Assembly: GCF_024868665.1 (NCBI RefSeq)
Contig: NC_079907.1
Location: 17,909,139-17,973,138, forward strand
Direction: 5' to 3'
DNA length: 64,000 nt
Source of the DNA: Triplophysa rosa
Taxonomy: Eukaryota > Chordata > Actinopteri > Cypriniformes > Nemacheilidae
In this document: one piece after another, positions 1-10,958 of the stretch
Numbering within the stretch: position 1 is the stretch's first letter
How the letters are laid out: each line of letters opens with the position of its first letter
Position numbers and translations under genes: made by a program
The notes under the pieces: generated by a model
The model's database searches: none
The model's input: only the letters and a program-made list of their open reading frames with translations
What the model was told of the DNA's origin: nothing

Positions 1-212
1 TGATTTTTTAATTCCCTTTTTAATTTGAAGTATTTATTGATTGATTAATATTTCATTTATTAATTATTTTTATAATCACACTTTTTATTGCCCATTAAAA
101 CGTTAAATAATGAATGACTTTATCAATTTGCCTATTTATATTTGGATAAATAAATAAAGTTTTAAACAAATGTATTAATGCCTATTTTTATTGTAGAATT
201 ACTTATTAAACT

Positions 213-401
213 ATGAAATGCTTTATTACTTTACACATGACTCTTCCGGTCCTCCATAGTACTTGTGTTCAACAAACAAACAAAAAAATGAATAATTTTG
301 ATGGCATTGATGAACCTGTGCTGATTTCTGCGGTGGGTAAGAAACGTAAGCCATCGAAATCTAATAATTTACGTGAGGAGATTAAGAAAATGAGGCACTA
401 A
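213..401 (+). other. Unidentified small ORF with a basic tail
   Basis: Sixty-two codons from ATG to TAA. The second half is hydrophilic and basic (GKKRKPSKSNNLREEIKKMRH is its end, with K/R clusters) and reads like the C-terminus of a nuclear or DNA-binding protein. A pyrimidine-rich run ending in an AG lies just upstream at about 185-197, so it could be a terminal exon. A MITE-type terminal repeat lies 430 bp downstream, so it could also be the end of a transposase gene. I do not recognise the family. It may be chance. Confidence 0.2.
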
Positions 402-833
402 TTTATAGCATTAAAAAGATGACCCGTTGAATTCATTTTAGGAGCGATGACTGATTGAATGTATTTTTAGTCCAGTGCCTGTATGTAAGATCAGTATTGT
501 ATTGAGTTCAGAGGCTGTCATATGTGGATCAACTCACTTTGTTGTGTATTTTCAACAGTTTCAATATGAAAAATAACTTGATTGAAAAATTGATTCAATG
601 GATTTATTGCATTTTTTTTTATTGTCATGGATTTATTGCATTTTGGGGAAAAAATGATCAGTTTTTGTAATAAATCTTTTAAAATCAAAATCTGGATTTG
701 ATTTTTTTAAGTTACTAGAACCTAAAGATGCTATGTGAAACATTAAAACAGAAAACGGTGGTTTTTATCTTGCCACTTTATTTGTAAAGAAAACACATTT
801 TTACTCAAATTAATCAAAATGGATTTATAGTGT

Positions 834-854
834 ATTGGAACCAAACTCTTCATA
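834..854. repeat. Terminus of a TATGAAGAG-type inverted-repeat element
   Basis: The segment ending CCAAACTCTTCATA matches the right terminus of the element at 30638-30863. No matching left end is seen in the first 830 bases, so this is either a solo end or the end of a larger copy that starts outside the window. Confidence 0.5.
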
Positions 855-2116
855 TTGACTATGTTACTTTGTATGGAATTTGTCATACTGTTATTGTTAC
901 CCATGAAATGATAACATTAACTTGAGATTTTGATTTTGTACTTTATTCCTCTCGTGCAGAACTCACAATGTACACATTTTGTCTTTGTTGTTGTCGTTTA
1001 ATTTAGTTGAGAGTGTTTGTGCACATGTATGTGTGTGGTCAAACTGTAAAAACAAACAATTTACAAGTACTATCCAATATTGTTCACATCAACAAAATAA
1101 AATATCTACCATCTTAACATCAGCTTTATATAGTAAGCATTAAATTATATGCTTATAAATAAAATATATAGTAATCCCTATAATGCTAATGTCACATATT
1201 TGCATTAAGCATGATCACATACGTGCTTCAATCAACAAGACGTACTTCTAGAGTAATCTCTGTTTCATAAACGCATATTTAACCTCGTTTACCAGCTAAA
1301 TGCAACATATATTGCATGAATATTTTAACAAGCAATATAAAACAGTAAATGTCTACACAAACATCAAAACACAAGTGTATTACATTATCCGTTTAGGCGC
1401 TATGGCGCTAATCACAAATAGCGATTTACATAGCCACATATCAGAAACTATAAATAAACTTAAACCACATAAGAACTACTCACCACGCTGGGAATATATA
1501 GTTTTAAGTAATAGCTTCAAACTGGAATTGTTGTAAACCTCAAAATGAAACAACATGGCTTTTCTCTAGTGTTTTCTCCCTGTCGCTCCTCCCCCCAAGC
1601 AGTCACCTGTGCCCACAGAATCAGCGACCTTAAAGGGACAGCACCCAACAGTTAATAAAGCAAAAGACTGACATCAAATACTGAGAAATTTTGAAGATGA
1701 TGTAAATGTTTGATGTAGTATTTTATTTAGTCAATTGTAATGTTTGCAAAAATGCATTAAATTAAAAAGTTAAAAGATCTCAGATCTTTTTTTGCATATC
1801 AACAAAATTCTATAGGCAAGTTTGCATTGTATATTTATGTTGTGATGGGCCACAACAAGGCTTCAACCTCAACCTTCAGACATCAGCACACTGAGAGTGA
1901 ATATTTGAGAATATACAATGTGGCAAGAATAAAGAGAAAGTCTTTGTAGGACAGCTCTTTGGTCACAATCATCACTGCACGATGCAGGAATGTGTGCAAG
2001 AATGTTGAATGCATGCTGTGAAAACGTGAGTGACTCGTCGCTTAAACTGCAGGCCGCTCTCTCCCACACATCACACTCTTCATGACCTTTCATCTGCTCT
2101 GCAGCGCCACCTCTTA

Positions 2117-3040
2117 CACCCGTTTCACACCGCACGCGTAAGCAGAGCGTGAGCGGCGCGTATTTTTTTAGGCGCACATGTTAACAGATGAGAGCATTCA
2201 TATCGCAAGCGTAAGCAGCGCGTGCTCGCGGAGCAGAAGTGGCGCGTAAGCAGCAGTGCAGTGATCATTTCGGAGCCAAGTCTATTTTTGCTCAATTAAA
2301 GCGACAGTGCATTCTTTACAGACAAAATCCACATGGATTAACAGGAAAAAGTAACACTTTTACCTTTAAAGCACGTAAGTGGTGTCTAATGTGTTTTTAA
2401 CAGTCGCCATGAGTTTCAAAACGACTTTTGCCAGGAGTTTTTTTGGCCAAAACCACAACAGCACATTTAAAGGATTTATAATACAAGTATATCTTAGATG
2501 TTATGCTTATATTGCAAATGAAGGAGTGGGAAACGATCGCATTAAGCTGTCAGTGTACTGTCTGAAACCCACTGTCATCATAACCTTCTGAAAAAACAGA
2601 TAAAACTACATAGACATCGTGTTATATGCTTATATTGCGTATATGTGAGAGAAAAGCGATCACGTCACAAGTCAGTCACTCTCTCCTGTGGTGAGTTAAC
2701 CCTTAAGTGACTTCGTATCCTTCAAAGCACGATCGGTTTCTATTTATAACTTGTACTACACAGATCTAAAAGAGCATGAAACAGGCGGATATAACAAATC
2801 ATAGTTATGCAATCTACTTAAAAGCGCTTTGATGAAGTTCTGGAAGATATTTTGCTCATTGATGTATGTAAATAACATAATGTGAAATTGCATTGTTGTA
2901 CTGTGGTAACAGTTACCCAGGCAGCGCGGTGCATATGCTGCCGGTATGAAAGGACAATGAGCACGCGCTGCTAACGCTCTCCCTACGCGCTGCTGCCGCG
3001 CCGCCTACGCTCTGCTTACGCGTGCGGTATGAAACGGGTG
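2117..3040. mobile_element. 924-bp non-autonomous DNA transposon, Harbinger-like
   Basis: The ends are inverted copies of each other: CACCCGTTTCACACCGCACG at the left, and its complement with one mismatch at the right, continuing through the following GCGTAAGCAGAGCGT. Both ends are flanked by the trinucleotide TTA (2114-2116 and 3041-3043). A 3-bp TWA target duplication is the PIF/Harbinger signature. Subterminal GCGTAAGCAG-type motifs recur inside the left end. No transposase ORF is present, so the copy depends on an enzyme made elsewhere. The superfamily call rests on the 3-bp duplication alone. Confidence 0.65.
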
Positions 3041-3164
3041 TTAGTCTCCTTATTTCATTCTTTTTCTCGCTGCACGATTTCTCACACAGTTGACATACGC
3101 GAGAATACCTGGTTTCCACTGTGCCCCTTATGGCTTATTGCGATGCCAATGAGAGTAGTAAGTT

Positions 3165-3245
3165 GAGTGACATACATTTCAGACTTCATGCTGGGTTTTC
3201 CATCTCACGCTAATGCAACGCTTTGCCAATTGAGCTACAGAAACA
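3165..3245 (-). repeat. Fragment of a tRNA-derived SINE
   Basis: On the minus strand the sequence CTGTAGCTCAATTGGCAAAG is a good pol III A-box with tRNA context, followed by GCGTTGCATTAGCGTGAGA. The B-box region that should follow is degraded. It fits the 5' head of a fish tRNA-derived SINE rather than a functional tRNA, because no acceptor stem or T-arm can be drawn. Confidence 0.45.
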
Positions 3246-3889
3246 TCTCTGTGAAAAATGCTCACTCCAAAAAAAAAACACTCACATACTCTGGTTAAGA
3301 GTGTAGGGTATGGTCGGATCAAAGTTTACCATCTGTGATCGTAAAACACAGCAACCTCTCAGCAGGACTACGACCAGGCACCAACAAGTCTGGCCAAATG
3401 TCCTATTCTCAACACCTTCATCTAAACCAGGACAGATTCGGATACTCTCCCCTAGACTTCAAAGGAGGTTCTTGGGGGAGGACAGGACTGTTCACCAAAG
3501 TGAGAAAAGCCATGTGGCCCCCAGGGACTGAGAGCCTCAAATTCTTCCAAAAGAATGTCTCTTTCTCTTTCCTTAGCCACAAAAGACTGGTTTAAAGTGT
3601 ATACACATGAATCGCCACATTGTATACTTGCCTCTATGTTATTCTCCTTCACCTATAACCTCAAAGGCATATGTGCTTAGTGGTATTCTGTGTATATTTA
3701 CATTCTTGTCCAAACTACAGGTCAATGTAATTGTAACCCCTTCATGTTTCATATCTACGTGTTTCCCTTTTCATGTATTAGAATATGGTGTATAGCACAG
3801 TAATGTAATTTATACCATACTCATTTCATTCTATTCTAAGTCTATTCCTGCTCCAAACTACCAGGCGACCATAAATGCAAATTAGTTAG
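3246..3889. other. Unassigned sequence
   Basis: No gene is seen. 3300-3600 is more GC-rich than its surroundings with overlapping short ORFs on both strands, suggesting an old repeat I cannot identify. 3600-3889 is AT-rich. Confidence 0.4.
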
Positions 3890-4830
3890 TGTGCCGGACA
3901 AAGAAACATGTTTTCGCGCCCGAAACTATCTCATCTCATTGGATCGCCCACCTTGGAGGGGCATGACGCCGTCTTTGTTAAAACATCTGAACACGCAGGA
4001 AAGCTTGCTCTTTTGCGTATGTTCGTTCGCTTGGGTGCGTTCGCGCTCCTGCGCGTATGCTCGCTAGTGTTTCGGTCACCCTCTCGAGACCTGTCTCTCT
4101 CCTCGGAGACAGCTTTTTCCGGCAGTTTACTTCGGCTAAGTCCGTTCTACCTTCGTCAGCCAATCCGGTTCTAAGAAAGAATCCGACGGACTCAACCGCT
4201 CGCTTTGAACTCATCAGGACTCTGAAACCTTTTTGCACGCGCACCATGAACTTGTCCCAGCACAACCAGGAAGCCAATGCAAGTATCTGATCTATTTCTA
4301 AATAGCTGCGCTTAAGCTTTGCCCCTTTTAAATAAGGAGATTGTCCTTGATGGTTTATGCAGATGCGAATAGCTGATTTAATACTGCCACTCTTTGCTTT
4401 GTCTATTTCTTTCATTCTTTACTGCTTTTACGTTTTTATGTTTGTTTGTTAATGTTTGGTCTTTGTTAGTAGTTGGTTTTAGTTCCCCCGTAGTGTAGAT
4501 AAATAAACCGCATGTGTATCCACGCTCGAATTGTTTCTGTGTTTATTTATCACATATCAAGGTCACTTAAACTGCTTGATTTCGTTAAGATTTCTGAAGT
4601 GGTACTGTACTACAGTAAGAATATTGTTTTTCCAGGCCAGGGGAGTAATATTTCTTAGAGTTAATATACGACCTGCTGATCACTCGCTGGACGAGTACAT
4701 TTTAGTTTGTCGCTGTTATTAGCTCTGCTGCATCAGGTAAAAGTGTATAAAATAATTAATGGTTAATCACAATTAATTATACGTATGTTACTGTGGTTAA
4801 ACTCATAGTTTCCCCGAAATACACTACACA
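3890..4830 (+). repeat. Probable LTR of a retrovirus-like element
   Basis: The interval starts TGTGCCGG and ends CTACACA, giving TG...CA with short inverted termini. Three bases later comes a primer-site candidate. A polyadenylation hexamer AATAAA lies near 4501. CCAAT-type motifs (ATTGG) lie in the upstream part. The left boundary is inferred from the TGTG/CACA symmetry and the right one from the primer site. No second LTR is visible, so the element is truncated or rearranged and the boundaries remain unproven. Confidence 0.5.
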
Positions 4831-4833
4831 TGT

Positions 4834-4847
4834 TGGTGGAGAATGCG
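4834..4847 (+). promoter_or_regulatory. Primer-binding site resembling tRNA-Ala
   Basis: TGGTGGAGAATGCG sits 3 nt after the proposed LTR end. It begins with TGG, the complement of the CCA tail. As I recall the vertebrate sequences, it would pair with the acceptor end of a tRNA-Ala of the ATTCTCCA type. The match decays after 14 nt. Confidence 0.5.
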
Positions 4848-5046
4848 CGGGAAGTTTTAAACCTTGTTTTGTGAGCAGAACTCAGTAACTATTCATGTGT
4901 GTTTCTATGGGTGTTACAGAAACCGAATACTCTCTTAAATGGCACTTTATGTATGAATGAAGGTGTGGACCCTCCCACCTACCCTTGGCAGACTCTTGAG
5001 CTTCTCGCAGAGAAAACCTCAGCCTCTGTCATAGAGTTAGTGACAA

Positions 5047-5647
5047 TATAAAGACGAAGAAATCTCTTTATAGCGCACTATGCTATTATTTAACCGCCCT
5101 AAATTGAGCGAAGAAATCCTCTTTTAGCGCGAAGAAGGTAGAGCGAGACTCGCTCCCTTAAGTTACTGCACCGAAACAAGCCTCTGTGACCTGTTTAGGA
5201 AAAGCCCAAGGTATTTGTTAATAATGGTTAAGCTAACTGCAAATTTAATGTGACCCTATAAAACGAAGAAATCTTTTATAGAGAGTACCGATATCATTTG
5301 ATCGCCCTAATCTGAGCGAAGAAATCCTCTTGTTAGCGTGAAGGAAATAGTGGAGCGAATTTCCTCCCTAGTTCGTGTACGGCCGAATTATGTGTATTTT
5401 GATGCATTGCGTGTTCCAATGTGTTCAACTAAGACACACCGCTCCCCGAAGTTTAACCATTAGACTAGCTAACTAATGCGTGCTTTCTTGTTTCCTCTTT
5501 TTGAGTAGACGAGGCGGAAGGATACTGTTTTACTGTATATGTATTTTACTGTATATTGTATAGTTAAACAGTAGATGACGACCGTTGAAAGGGGAGTGTG
5601 ATAAAAATCTTGATCAAATTAATTGTAGGACGGCGAAGAAATCCCGT
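5047..5647 (+). repeat. Five-hairpin array with invariant loop CGAAGAAATC
   Basis: The decamer CGAAGAAATC occurs at 5055, 5109, 5264, 5317 and 5634. Each copy sits exactly in the loop of a hairpin whose stem differs: TATAAAGA/TCTTTATA, CTAAA..GAG/CTC.TTTAG, CTATAAAA/TTTTATAG, CTAA...GAG/CTC...TTAG and ACGG/CCGT. The first four form two direct repeats about 208 bp apart. Different stems around one loop mean that pairing is kept while sequence drifts, the mark of a functional RNA structure. The array lies 0.2-0.8 kb downstream of the primer site, the usual place for retroviral packaging and dimer signals. Simple hairpins also fill the gaps (GAGCGA/TCGCTC near 5144; GGAAAT/ATTTCC near 5345). Confidence 0.75.
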
Positions 5648-5659
5648 TGTGTTTGTTTG

Positions 5660-6856
5660 TTTGTTACTGTGTGTTTTAACTCAGTGTTGGGCAGTGAATA
5701 AATCCTGCCGCGCGTCAGGGCATCTAGCGAGCTGACGTGGAACTCGGATCCGCAGAGATCAAATGTCACCATACGTGATGCTTCCCAGTGGGCAATTTGA
5801 TTTGAATTTATATCAATTTGACGTCAAATGCTGTAACATCATTTTCTTGTAGACCCAGTTTGAATTTCATTATATAATCTGTGTTTTACGTTATTCTTGA
5901 TGTAAATTCTTGTCAACAGCAATTGCCGCTGGAATGTTTTTTTAAAGTGATTGTTAAAGTCTTTGTGTAAAACGAGAGTTAAACGTGAGACGTAATCGCA
6001 TTGAAGTCTAGGGTAGGGTGTTACATCCCACTAACACCAGAGGGCAGTGTGTTGGAAGTGCCTAACATTTTCCTAACTCCACCCCTTCCTCCCCGACTTC
6101 CCTTTGGCGTGGCTCGACCACGCCACCATGTGGGTCCTCTCAGTCAGTCTTTTCCCTCTTTAACTTCTCTCATTTCCGTTTTTGTTGTTTTGATTTTCTC
6201 AGTTATTTTGTTCATTTACTTTTGAGTTTTATTTTCAGTTTAATTAATTATTATTATAAGAATAATTAGTTTTCGGGTTTACGTGGTTTTAATTTGGTTT
6301 TCAGTTATTTCAATATTGTAGGTTTCGTTTGTTTCATTTCTCATTATTCCCTATACTGCTCCCTACCTAGGAACAGAATTAATCAAATTTGATTTTAATT
6401 AATTCACTGGGCTCGCAAATTTTAAAGTTTGACCTTTTATTTTGCTCTTCTGGGTTTTTCCAGCTATGCCATTAACCCTAGCCCTGTTCAGCCTTTATGT
6501 TTCCCTATAGGTAGCACTTCCTCTAAGGCACCTGGGTAGTGTAGTGACGTCTCTCTCCTCAGTGGTGTCTGGTGGGCGGATTTGGCTGTCCTGGCGTGCC
6601 TGGCACTGGCGGCGGATAGCCTTGGATACCTCAGTCCCCGCACTCTAGGTGACGGCACGCAGGGAGACTTCAGCCACTGGCACTCCGGTGCGAGTGGGGA
6701 CCAATAGCGCTGACTGCTGCACTGCAGCAATTTTGGGGTATATAACTCTGGGAAGTGCCACTTAGCGGGAAGAAAAGCCTATGGGCTATGTCTGTTGCGA
6801 GTGGCACCCCCGGGGTAAAACCCCAATTTTCTCTGTGCCCGTCAGTCGGTTACTCA
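5660..6856. other. Unassigned sequence between two retroelements
   Basis: 5660-5990 may be the rest of the leader of the LTR element upstream. No gag-like ORF follows. 6000-6400 is AT-rich. 6410-6856 is more GC-rich, carries a TATATAA-like box near 6740, and looks like promoter or LTR material of a different element that abuts the truncated gypsy copy near 6880. I cannot name it. Confidence 0.35.
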
Positions 6857-9420
6857 CTAGGTACTGCCAGGTTGGGCTGAGAGAAGCTTGGGACTCGGGC
6901 AGGTCGCAACGGCTGCGGTCTTATTAATTTGGGGCCGCACTTGCCCGTGCCCCAAGTGGAAGCCCAGATACCTAACCTCCACCCGCCCAACCGCGCACTT
7001 CTTCGGGTTGGCCGTGAGACCGGCCGCCCTCAGCGCTCCCAAAACCGCCCTCAAGTGTTGGATATGCCGCTGCCAGTCGTTGCTATAAATAATGATGTCA
7101 TCCAGATAAGCAGCGGCATATGCCGTATGGGGTCGGAGGATACGGTCCATGAGGCGCTGAAAGGTGGCCGGCGCCCCGAACAAACCGAACGGAAGCGTCA
7201 CGAATTGGTGTAAACCGAACGGCGTGGTGAAGGCAGTTTTTTCTTTAGATAATGGCGATAGGGGGATCTGCCAGTACCCTTTCGTTAAGTCCAACGTCGA
7301 ATAAAAACGAGCCGAGCCTAGCCGGTCCAGTAACTCGTCGACCCGTGGCATTGGATAGGCATCGAATTTCGATACCGCGTTCACCTTGCGATAATCCACA
7401 CAGAACCTGACCGAGCCGTCCGTCTTGGGAACCAAAACTATCGGGCTCGCCCAGTCACTGTTGGATTCTTCTATTACCCCCATCTCGAGCATTGCCGCTA
7501 ATTCCGTCTGAACCACATTTTTCTTGTGCTCAGGTAAACGATAAGGCCGGCTACGAACCACGACGCCCGGCACCGTCTCGATATGGTGCTGAATGAGTTT
7601 CGTGCGTCCCGGTAGGGGCGAGAACACGTCTGCGAATTCCGCTTGCAACTTGGCAATGTCCGTGAGCTGGGAGGGTGAGAGGTGATCTCCCCCCGGAGCC
7701 AGAGCGATGGACTGCGGTTTTGTATTCGCTTCTGGTCCCAGATCATCCTCTCCACTAATTACCGTCGCCAGCAACACGGGCTCCACCTCCTGCCATTTTT
7801 TAAGGAGATTGAGGTGGTAAATTTGACGCGCCCCGCTCCTATCGGTCCGTATCACTTCATAATCAAGATCTCCCACTTGCCGTGTGACCTCAAACGGCCC
7901 TTGCCACTTGGCTAGTAATTTGGAACTCGAGGTAGGGAGTAATACAAGCACTTTTTCTCCCGGTGAAAATTTCCGGAGGTTGGTTCCCCTGTTATACAGC
8001 CGGCTCTGTTTATCCTGGGCCTGTAACAAATTCTCCATAGATAGCCGCCCCAGTGTATGGAGTTTTGTTCTCAGGTCCAGGACATGTTGAATTTCATTCT
8101 TGCTGTTGGAGGGTCCGTCCTCCCAAGTCTCTCTCAGGACGTCCAAAACCCCTCGGGGCTGGCGTCCAAAGAGAAGCTCGAAGGGGGAAAACCCCGTGGA
8201 GGCTTGCGGGACCTCCCGCACAGCGAATAAGAGGGGTTCTAACCATTTATCCCAATTTTTGGCGTCCTCGTGTACGAACTTACGAATCATGGTTTTCAAC
8301 GTGCGATTAAACCGTTCTACCAACCCGTCTGTTTGAGGGTGAAAGACGCTGGTACGGACCGATTTAATGCCCAATAATTCATACAGCTCGCGTATCGTGC
8401 GTGACATGAACGCCGTGCCTTGATCCGTGAGGATCTCCCGGGGGATCCCCACGCGGGAGATGACGCGAAACAGTGCCTCCGCCACGCTTTTAGCGGAGAT
8501 GCTGTGGAGCGGCACTGCCTCGGGATATCGGGTTGCATAATCTACTAAGACTAATGCAAATCGATGTCCTCTCGCTGACCGCTCTAATGGCCCGATGAGG
8601 TCCATACCAATTCTATCGAAGGGGACCTGCATTAGCGGTAGAGGGCGCAATGGCGCTTTTGGGGAGGCCGGAGGGTTTACCAGCTGACATTCACGACACG
8701 AGGCGCACCACCTGCGTACGTTCTCGTGAATGCCCGGCCAAAAAAATCGGGCCATGAGGCGGTTTAGTGTCGAGTTTTGTCCTAAATGCCCCGCCATAGG
8801 ATTACAATGTGCCGCCTGGAAAAGCATTTCCCGGCGGCCCCGTGGTACCAACAACTGGGTTGTATCTTCCTTTGTTTGAGCGTCTTGGGCCACTCGATAC
8901 AACCGGTCTTTTATAATTGCAAAATAAGGGTAGGAGCGCGGTCGGTCAGGTTGGAGAGGTTGGCCGTCCACATAGCGAACCTTTTCCCAGGCGAACTTGA
9001 GTGATTCGTCCCGGGACTGTTCCAGAGGAAAGTCATCGCGTTCCGAGAGGATTCGCCCCTCGGATCCGCTCGCCTCCCCTGTAACAGCCTCTCCCGCCTG
9101 CACAAGCGCGCCGACTCCCTGTGCCTCTGGACCCCAAGCGACACCCGCACATAAGCACCCCAATAATTCCGTGAATGCTGGCCAATTGGTTCCCAAGATC
9201 AGCGGGTGTCGGAGGTGTGGGTTAACCGCCACCTCCACTCTATGCTTTTCTCCCCTGAATTGAATAAGGATGGGGATTAAAGGATATCTCACCACATCCC
9301 CGTGTACGCACCGTACCCGAACCATGCGGCTATTATCCAATGCCCCGGGCCGAACCAGGCTTTGATGGATGGAGGTCTGGTTACAACCGGAATCCACCAG
9401 AGCCGGGTATGTACCCCCCC
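6857..9420 (-). CDS. pol: protease, integrase, reverse transcriptase (truncated)
   Basis: The open frame runs 9553-6857 (898 codons), but its first 45 or so codons are a shadow of gag; real pol sequence starts near 9420. Numbering from 9553: an aspartic protease active site VDSG at 53-56; an integrase zinc module with H249, H256, C283 and C286; an integrase core with D318 (GMDLIGP), D377 (TDQGTAF) and E413 (VERFNRT); a GPY/F-like C-terminal module at 549-590; and RT with D755 (STLDLTKGY) and the YLDD box at 816-819. All catalytic residues are present. The last codons after about 887 look foreign. RNase H is absent. The protein would act in a cytoplasmic particle and, for integrase, in the nucleus. 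Confidence 0.9.
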
Positions 9421-10557
9421 TATACTCACAGGAATTTGGTACCCTCCGTTCTGACCGGGGGCAGCCTGCGGCGTGTCGGGCACCCGGACCATCGTACCGA
9501 TCTCCATCACTGGACACCGATCGACCCAATGGTCCGGGTCTCCGCATCGCCAACAGGCCAGCCCAGGCGTCTCCGCCATCCGAGTGGCGGGGAGTGGAGC
9601 ACGGGAAGGGCGCGGAGAGAGGGTGGACCCATTGCCGTCCTGGAATCCCCGGGGCGGAGCACGGTACGCGCTCGTGTAGCCCACGGGCTGTGGGAACCGT
9701 CGCCGAGGCGGCACTCGCGGTGGACCGGGGGGACGGGACCTAGGTGCAGGGACAGGATGGGGAGAAAGAGAGAGAGAAGAGAGTGAAGATGGGGAGAGAG
9801 AAACAGCCTCCGGAGAGGAGAGAGAGACCGCCGGGAGGGCTTCGCCAACCCCGGGGCACACCACCATCTGGTCTTCCGCCAGGTGGATGGCTGCGTCCAG
9901 CGACGTCGGGCGGTGGCACTGGACCCACTCGGCCGTTCTCTTGGGAAGCCGAGCGATGAACTGTTCCAGCACCACGCGGTCAATGATGTCCTCGACGTCA
10001 CCTTTCCCAGCCAGCAGCCATTTGCGGCAGGAATCCCGGAGCTGATGGGCCATCACGAAGGGACGGCCGCTTTCGCCCAGCCCCAGCGACCGGAATCGCT
10101 GACGATGTTCCTCCGGGCTACGGCCGACCCTCTGGAGGATGGCCCTCTTCAGGTCGTCGAAGACCAGGAGGTTCTGGACGGGCAGTGGCCGAGCCGCCAG
10201 TTGCGCTTCCCCCGACAGCAACGGCAGGAGACGCCTCGCCCAATCCTCCGGGGGCCAGCCGCTAGTTTCCGCCGTTTTCTCGAAGAGATCGAGAAATGCC
10301 TCGGGGTCATCCTCTGGCCCCATCTTCGACAGCGGCAGGAACGCGGCGGTTGTCGCGGGTGCGGACGCTTCGGCCCGAACCCCCTGGTCCATCCAGCTCC
10401 GGAAGCTCTCGCGGTCCTCTTGCTGTGCCTGGAAGACGGACTGGAAGCGGAGCTCGTGGTCACTCCGAAGGTCCAGCAGCGCCTGGTGTTGTTCGCGGTG
10501 GAGGACCGCGAGAGACGCGATGATGTCCGCAAACAGCGTGCCCGATGTTGCCTGCAT
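9289..10557 (-). CDS. gag with SCAN-like capsid region and CCHC knuckle
   Basis: 422 codons. The start ATG lies in a near-perfect Kozak context (GCCACCATG), 26 nt after the primer site. Residues about 5-70 are helical and polar. About 80-235 form the capsid-like part, whose second half (GRSPEEHRQRF through AIHLAEDQMV) has the helix pattern of the vertebrate SCAN domain; it is established that SCAN arose from the gag of Gmr1-like elements. A serine/proline-rich linker follows, then a zinc knuckle CWRCGDPDHWVDRC near 336-349. The last 45 codons lie out of frame with the protease, which begins in the -1 frame at a run of seven G (plus-strand 9414-9420). It packages the element RNA. Confidence 0.88.
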   Translation of the reverse strand: MQATSGTLFADIIASLAVLHREQHQALLDLRSDHELRFQSVFQAQQEDRESFRSWMDQGVRAEASAPATTAAFLPLSKMGPEDDPEAFLDLFEKTAETSGWPPEDWARRLLPLLSGEAQLAARPLPVQNLLVFDDLKRAILQRVGRSPEEHRQRFRSLGLGESGRPFVMAHQLRDSCRKWLLAGKGDVEDIIDRVVLEQFIARLPKRTAEWVQCHRPTSLDAAIHLAEDQMVVCPGVGEALPAVSLSSPEAVSLSPSSLSSLSLSPHPVPAPRSRPPGPPRVPPRRRFPQPVGYTSAYRAPPRGFQDGNGSTLSPRPSRAPLPATRMAETPGLACWRCGDPDHWVDRCPVMEIGTMVRVPDTPQAAPGQNGGYQIPVSIGGVHTRLWWIPVVTRPPSIKAWFGPGHWIIAAWFGYGAYTGMW

Positions 10558-10582
10558 GGTGGCGGTGTCCCTCCTACTTCCT

Positions 10583-10600
10583 TCCCGGGTTTCGGCACCA
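10583..10600 (-). promoter_or_regulatory. Primer-binding site for tRNA-Phe
   Basis: On the minus strand TGGTGCCGAAACCCGGGA lies one base after the LTR. It is a full 18-nt complement of the 3' end of vertebrate tRNA-Phe as I know it. Confidence 0.85.
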
Positions 10601-10601
10601 G

Positions 10602-10958
10602 TGTAGCGGGTTCGCTGATATAAGGAAGGAAGAGGACGAGGTTGGCGAGTCTGACACGAACTTTATTCCACACAAAATAAACAGCAAAGTAAAACAGCAA
10701 CTAAATCCACGGCTTTCCTTCAGCCTGGCTTGCGACGCTCAGTATCCAGCAAAAGTCCTCCTTTCCTGACTGAGGGGTTTCGGTATGTGGCAGTCCGTGT
10801 CGAGCCCGTTTCTCTCTCCCCATTGTGTCTTCCTCGGGTGTTTATATTGTCTCCCCGCGCCCTTACTGGAACGAGAAACAGGTGTTGACTGTTTGCAATT
10901 ACTCCACTCACTTACCGCTCGTCTCCCGGCTCTCTCTCCTGCCGCATCCCTCGCTACA
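10602..10958 (-). repeat. 5' LTR of the Gmr1-type element (357 bp)
   Basis: On the minus strand it begins TGTAGCGAGG and ends CCCGCTACA, giving 7-bp inverted termini TGTAGCG/CGCTACA. A TATAAA-like box (plus 10843-10849) and a GGAATAAAG polyadenylation signal lie within. The first ten bases match the LTR at 35078. Confidence 0.85.

Larger units (their letters stand above)
1..2116. other. AT-rich non-coding DNA
   Basis: No convincing gene is visible. The stretch is AT-rich with short stop-bounded ORFs only. It contains one MITE terminus (834-854) and one small ORF (213-401), listed separately. The rest shows no repeat or motif that I can name. Confidence 0.5.
6857..10958 (-). mobile_element. 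Gmr1-type Ty3/gypsy retrotransposon, 3'-truncated
   Basis: Read on the minus strand the order is 5' LTR (10958-10602), tRNA-Phe primer site, gag, then protease, integrase and reverse transcriptase. Integrase before RT is opposite to ordinary gypsy elements and is the defining layout of the Gmr1 group of deuterostome Ty3/gypsy elements. RNase H and the 3' LTR are missing: homology stops after the RT thumb near 6885, where unrelated sequence begins. The coding region is largely open, so the copy is fairly young even though it is truncated. It cannot be autonomous. Confidence 0.9.

Noticed and set aside
1869..2177. 102-codon ORF on the minus strand
   Set aside because: It crosses the end of the inverted-repeat element at 2117 and has no motif.
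3165..3245. A functional tRNA gene on the minus strand
   Set aside because: A-box present but no B-box, anticodon arm or acceptor stem; better read as a SINE fragment.
9883..10623. 246-codon ORF on the plus strand opposite gag
   Set aside because: It lies antisense to a clear gag in GC-rich sequence, where long antisense frames are expected, and has no motif.
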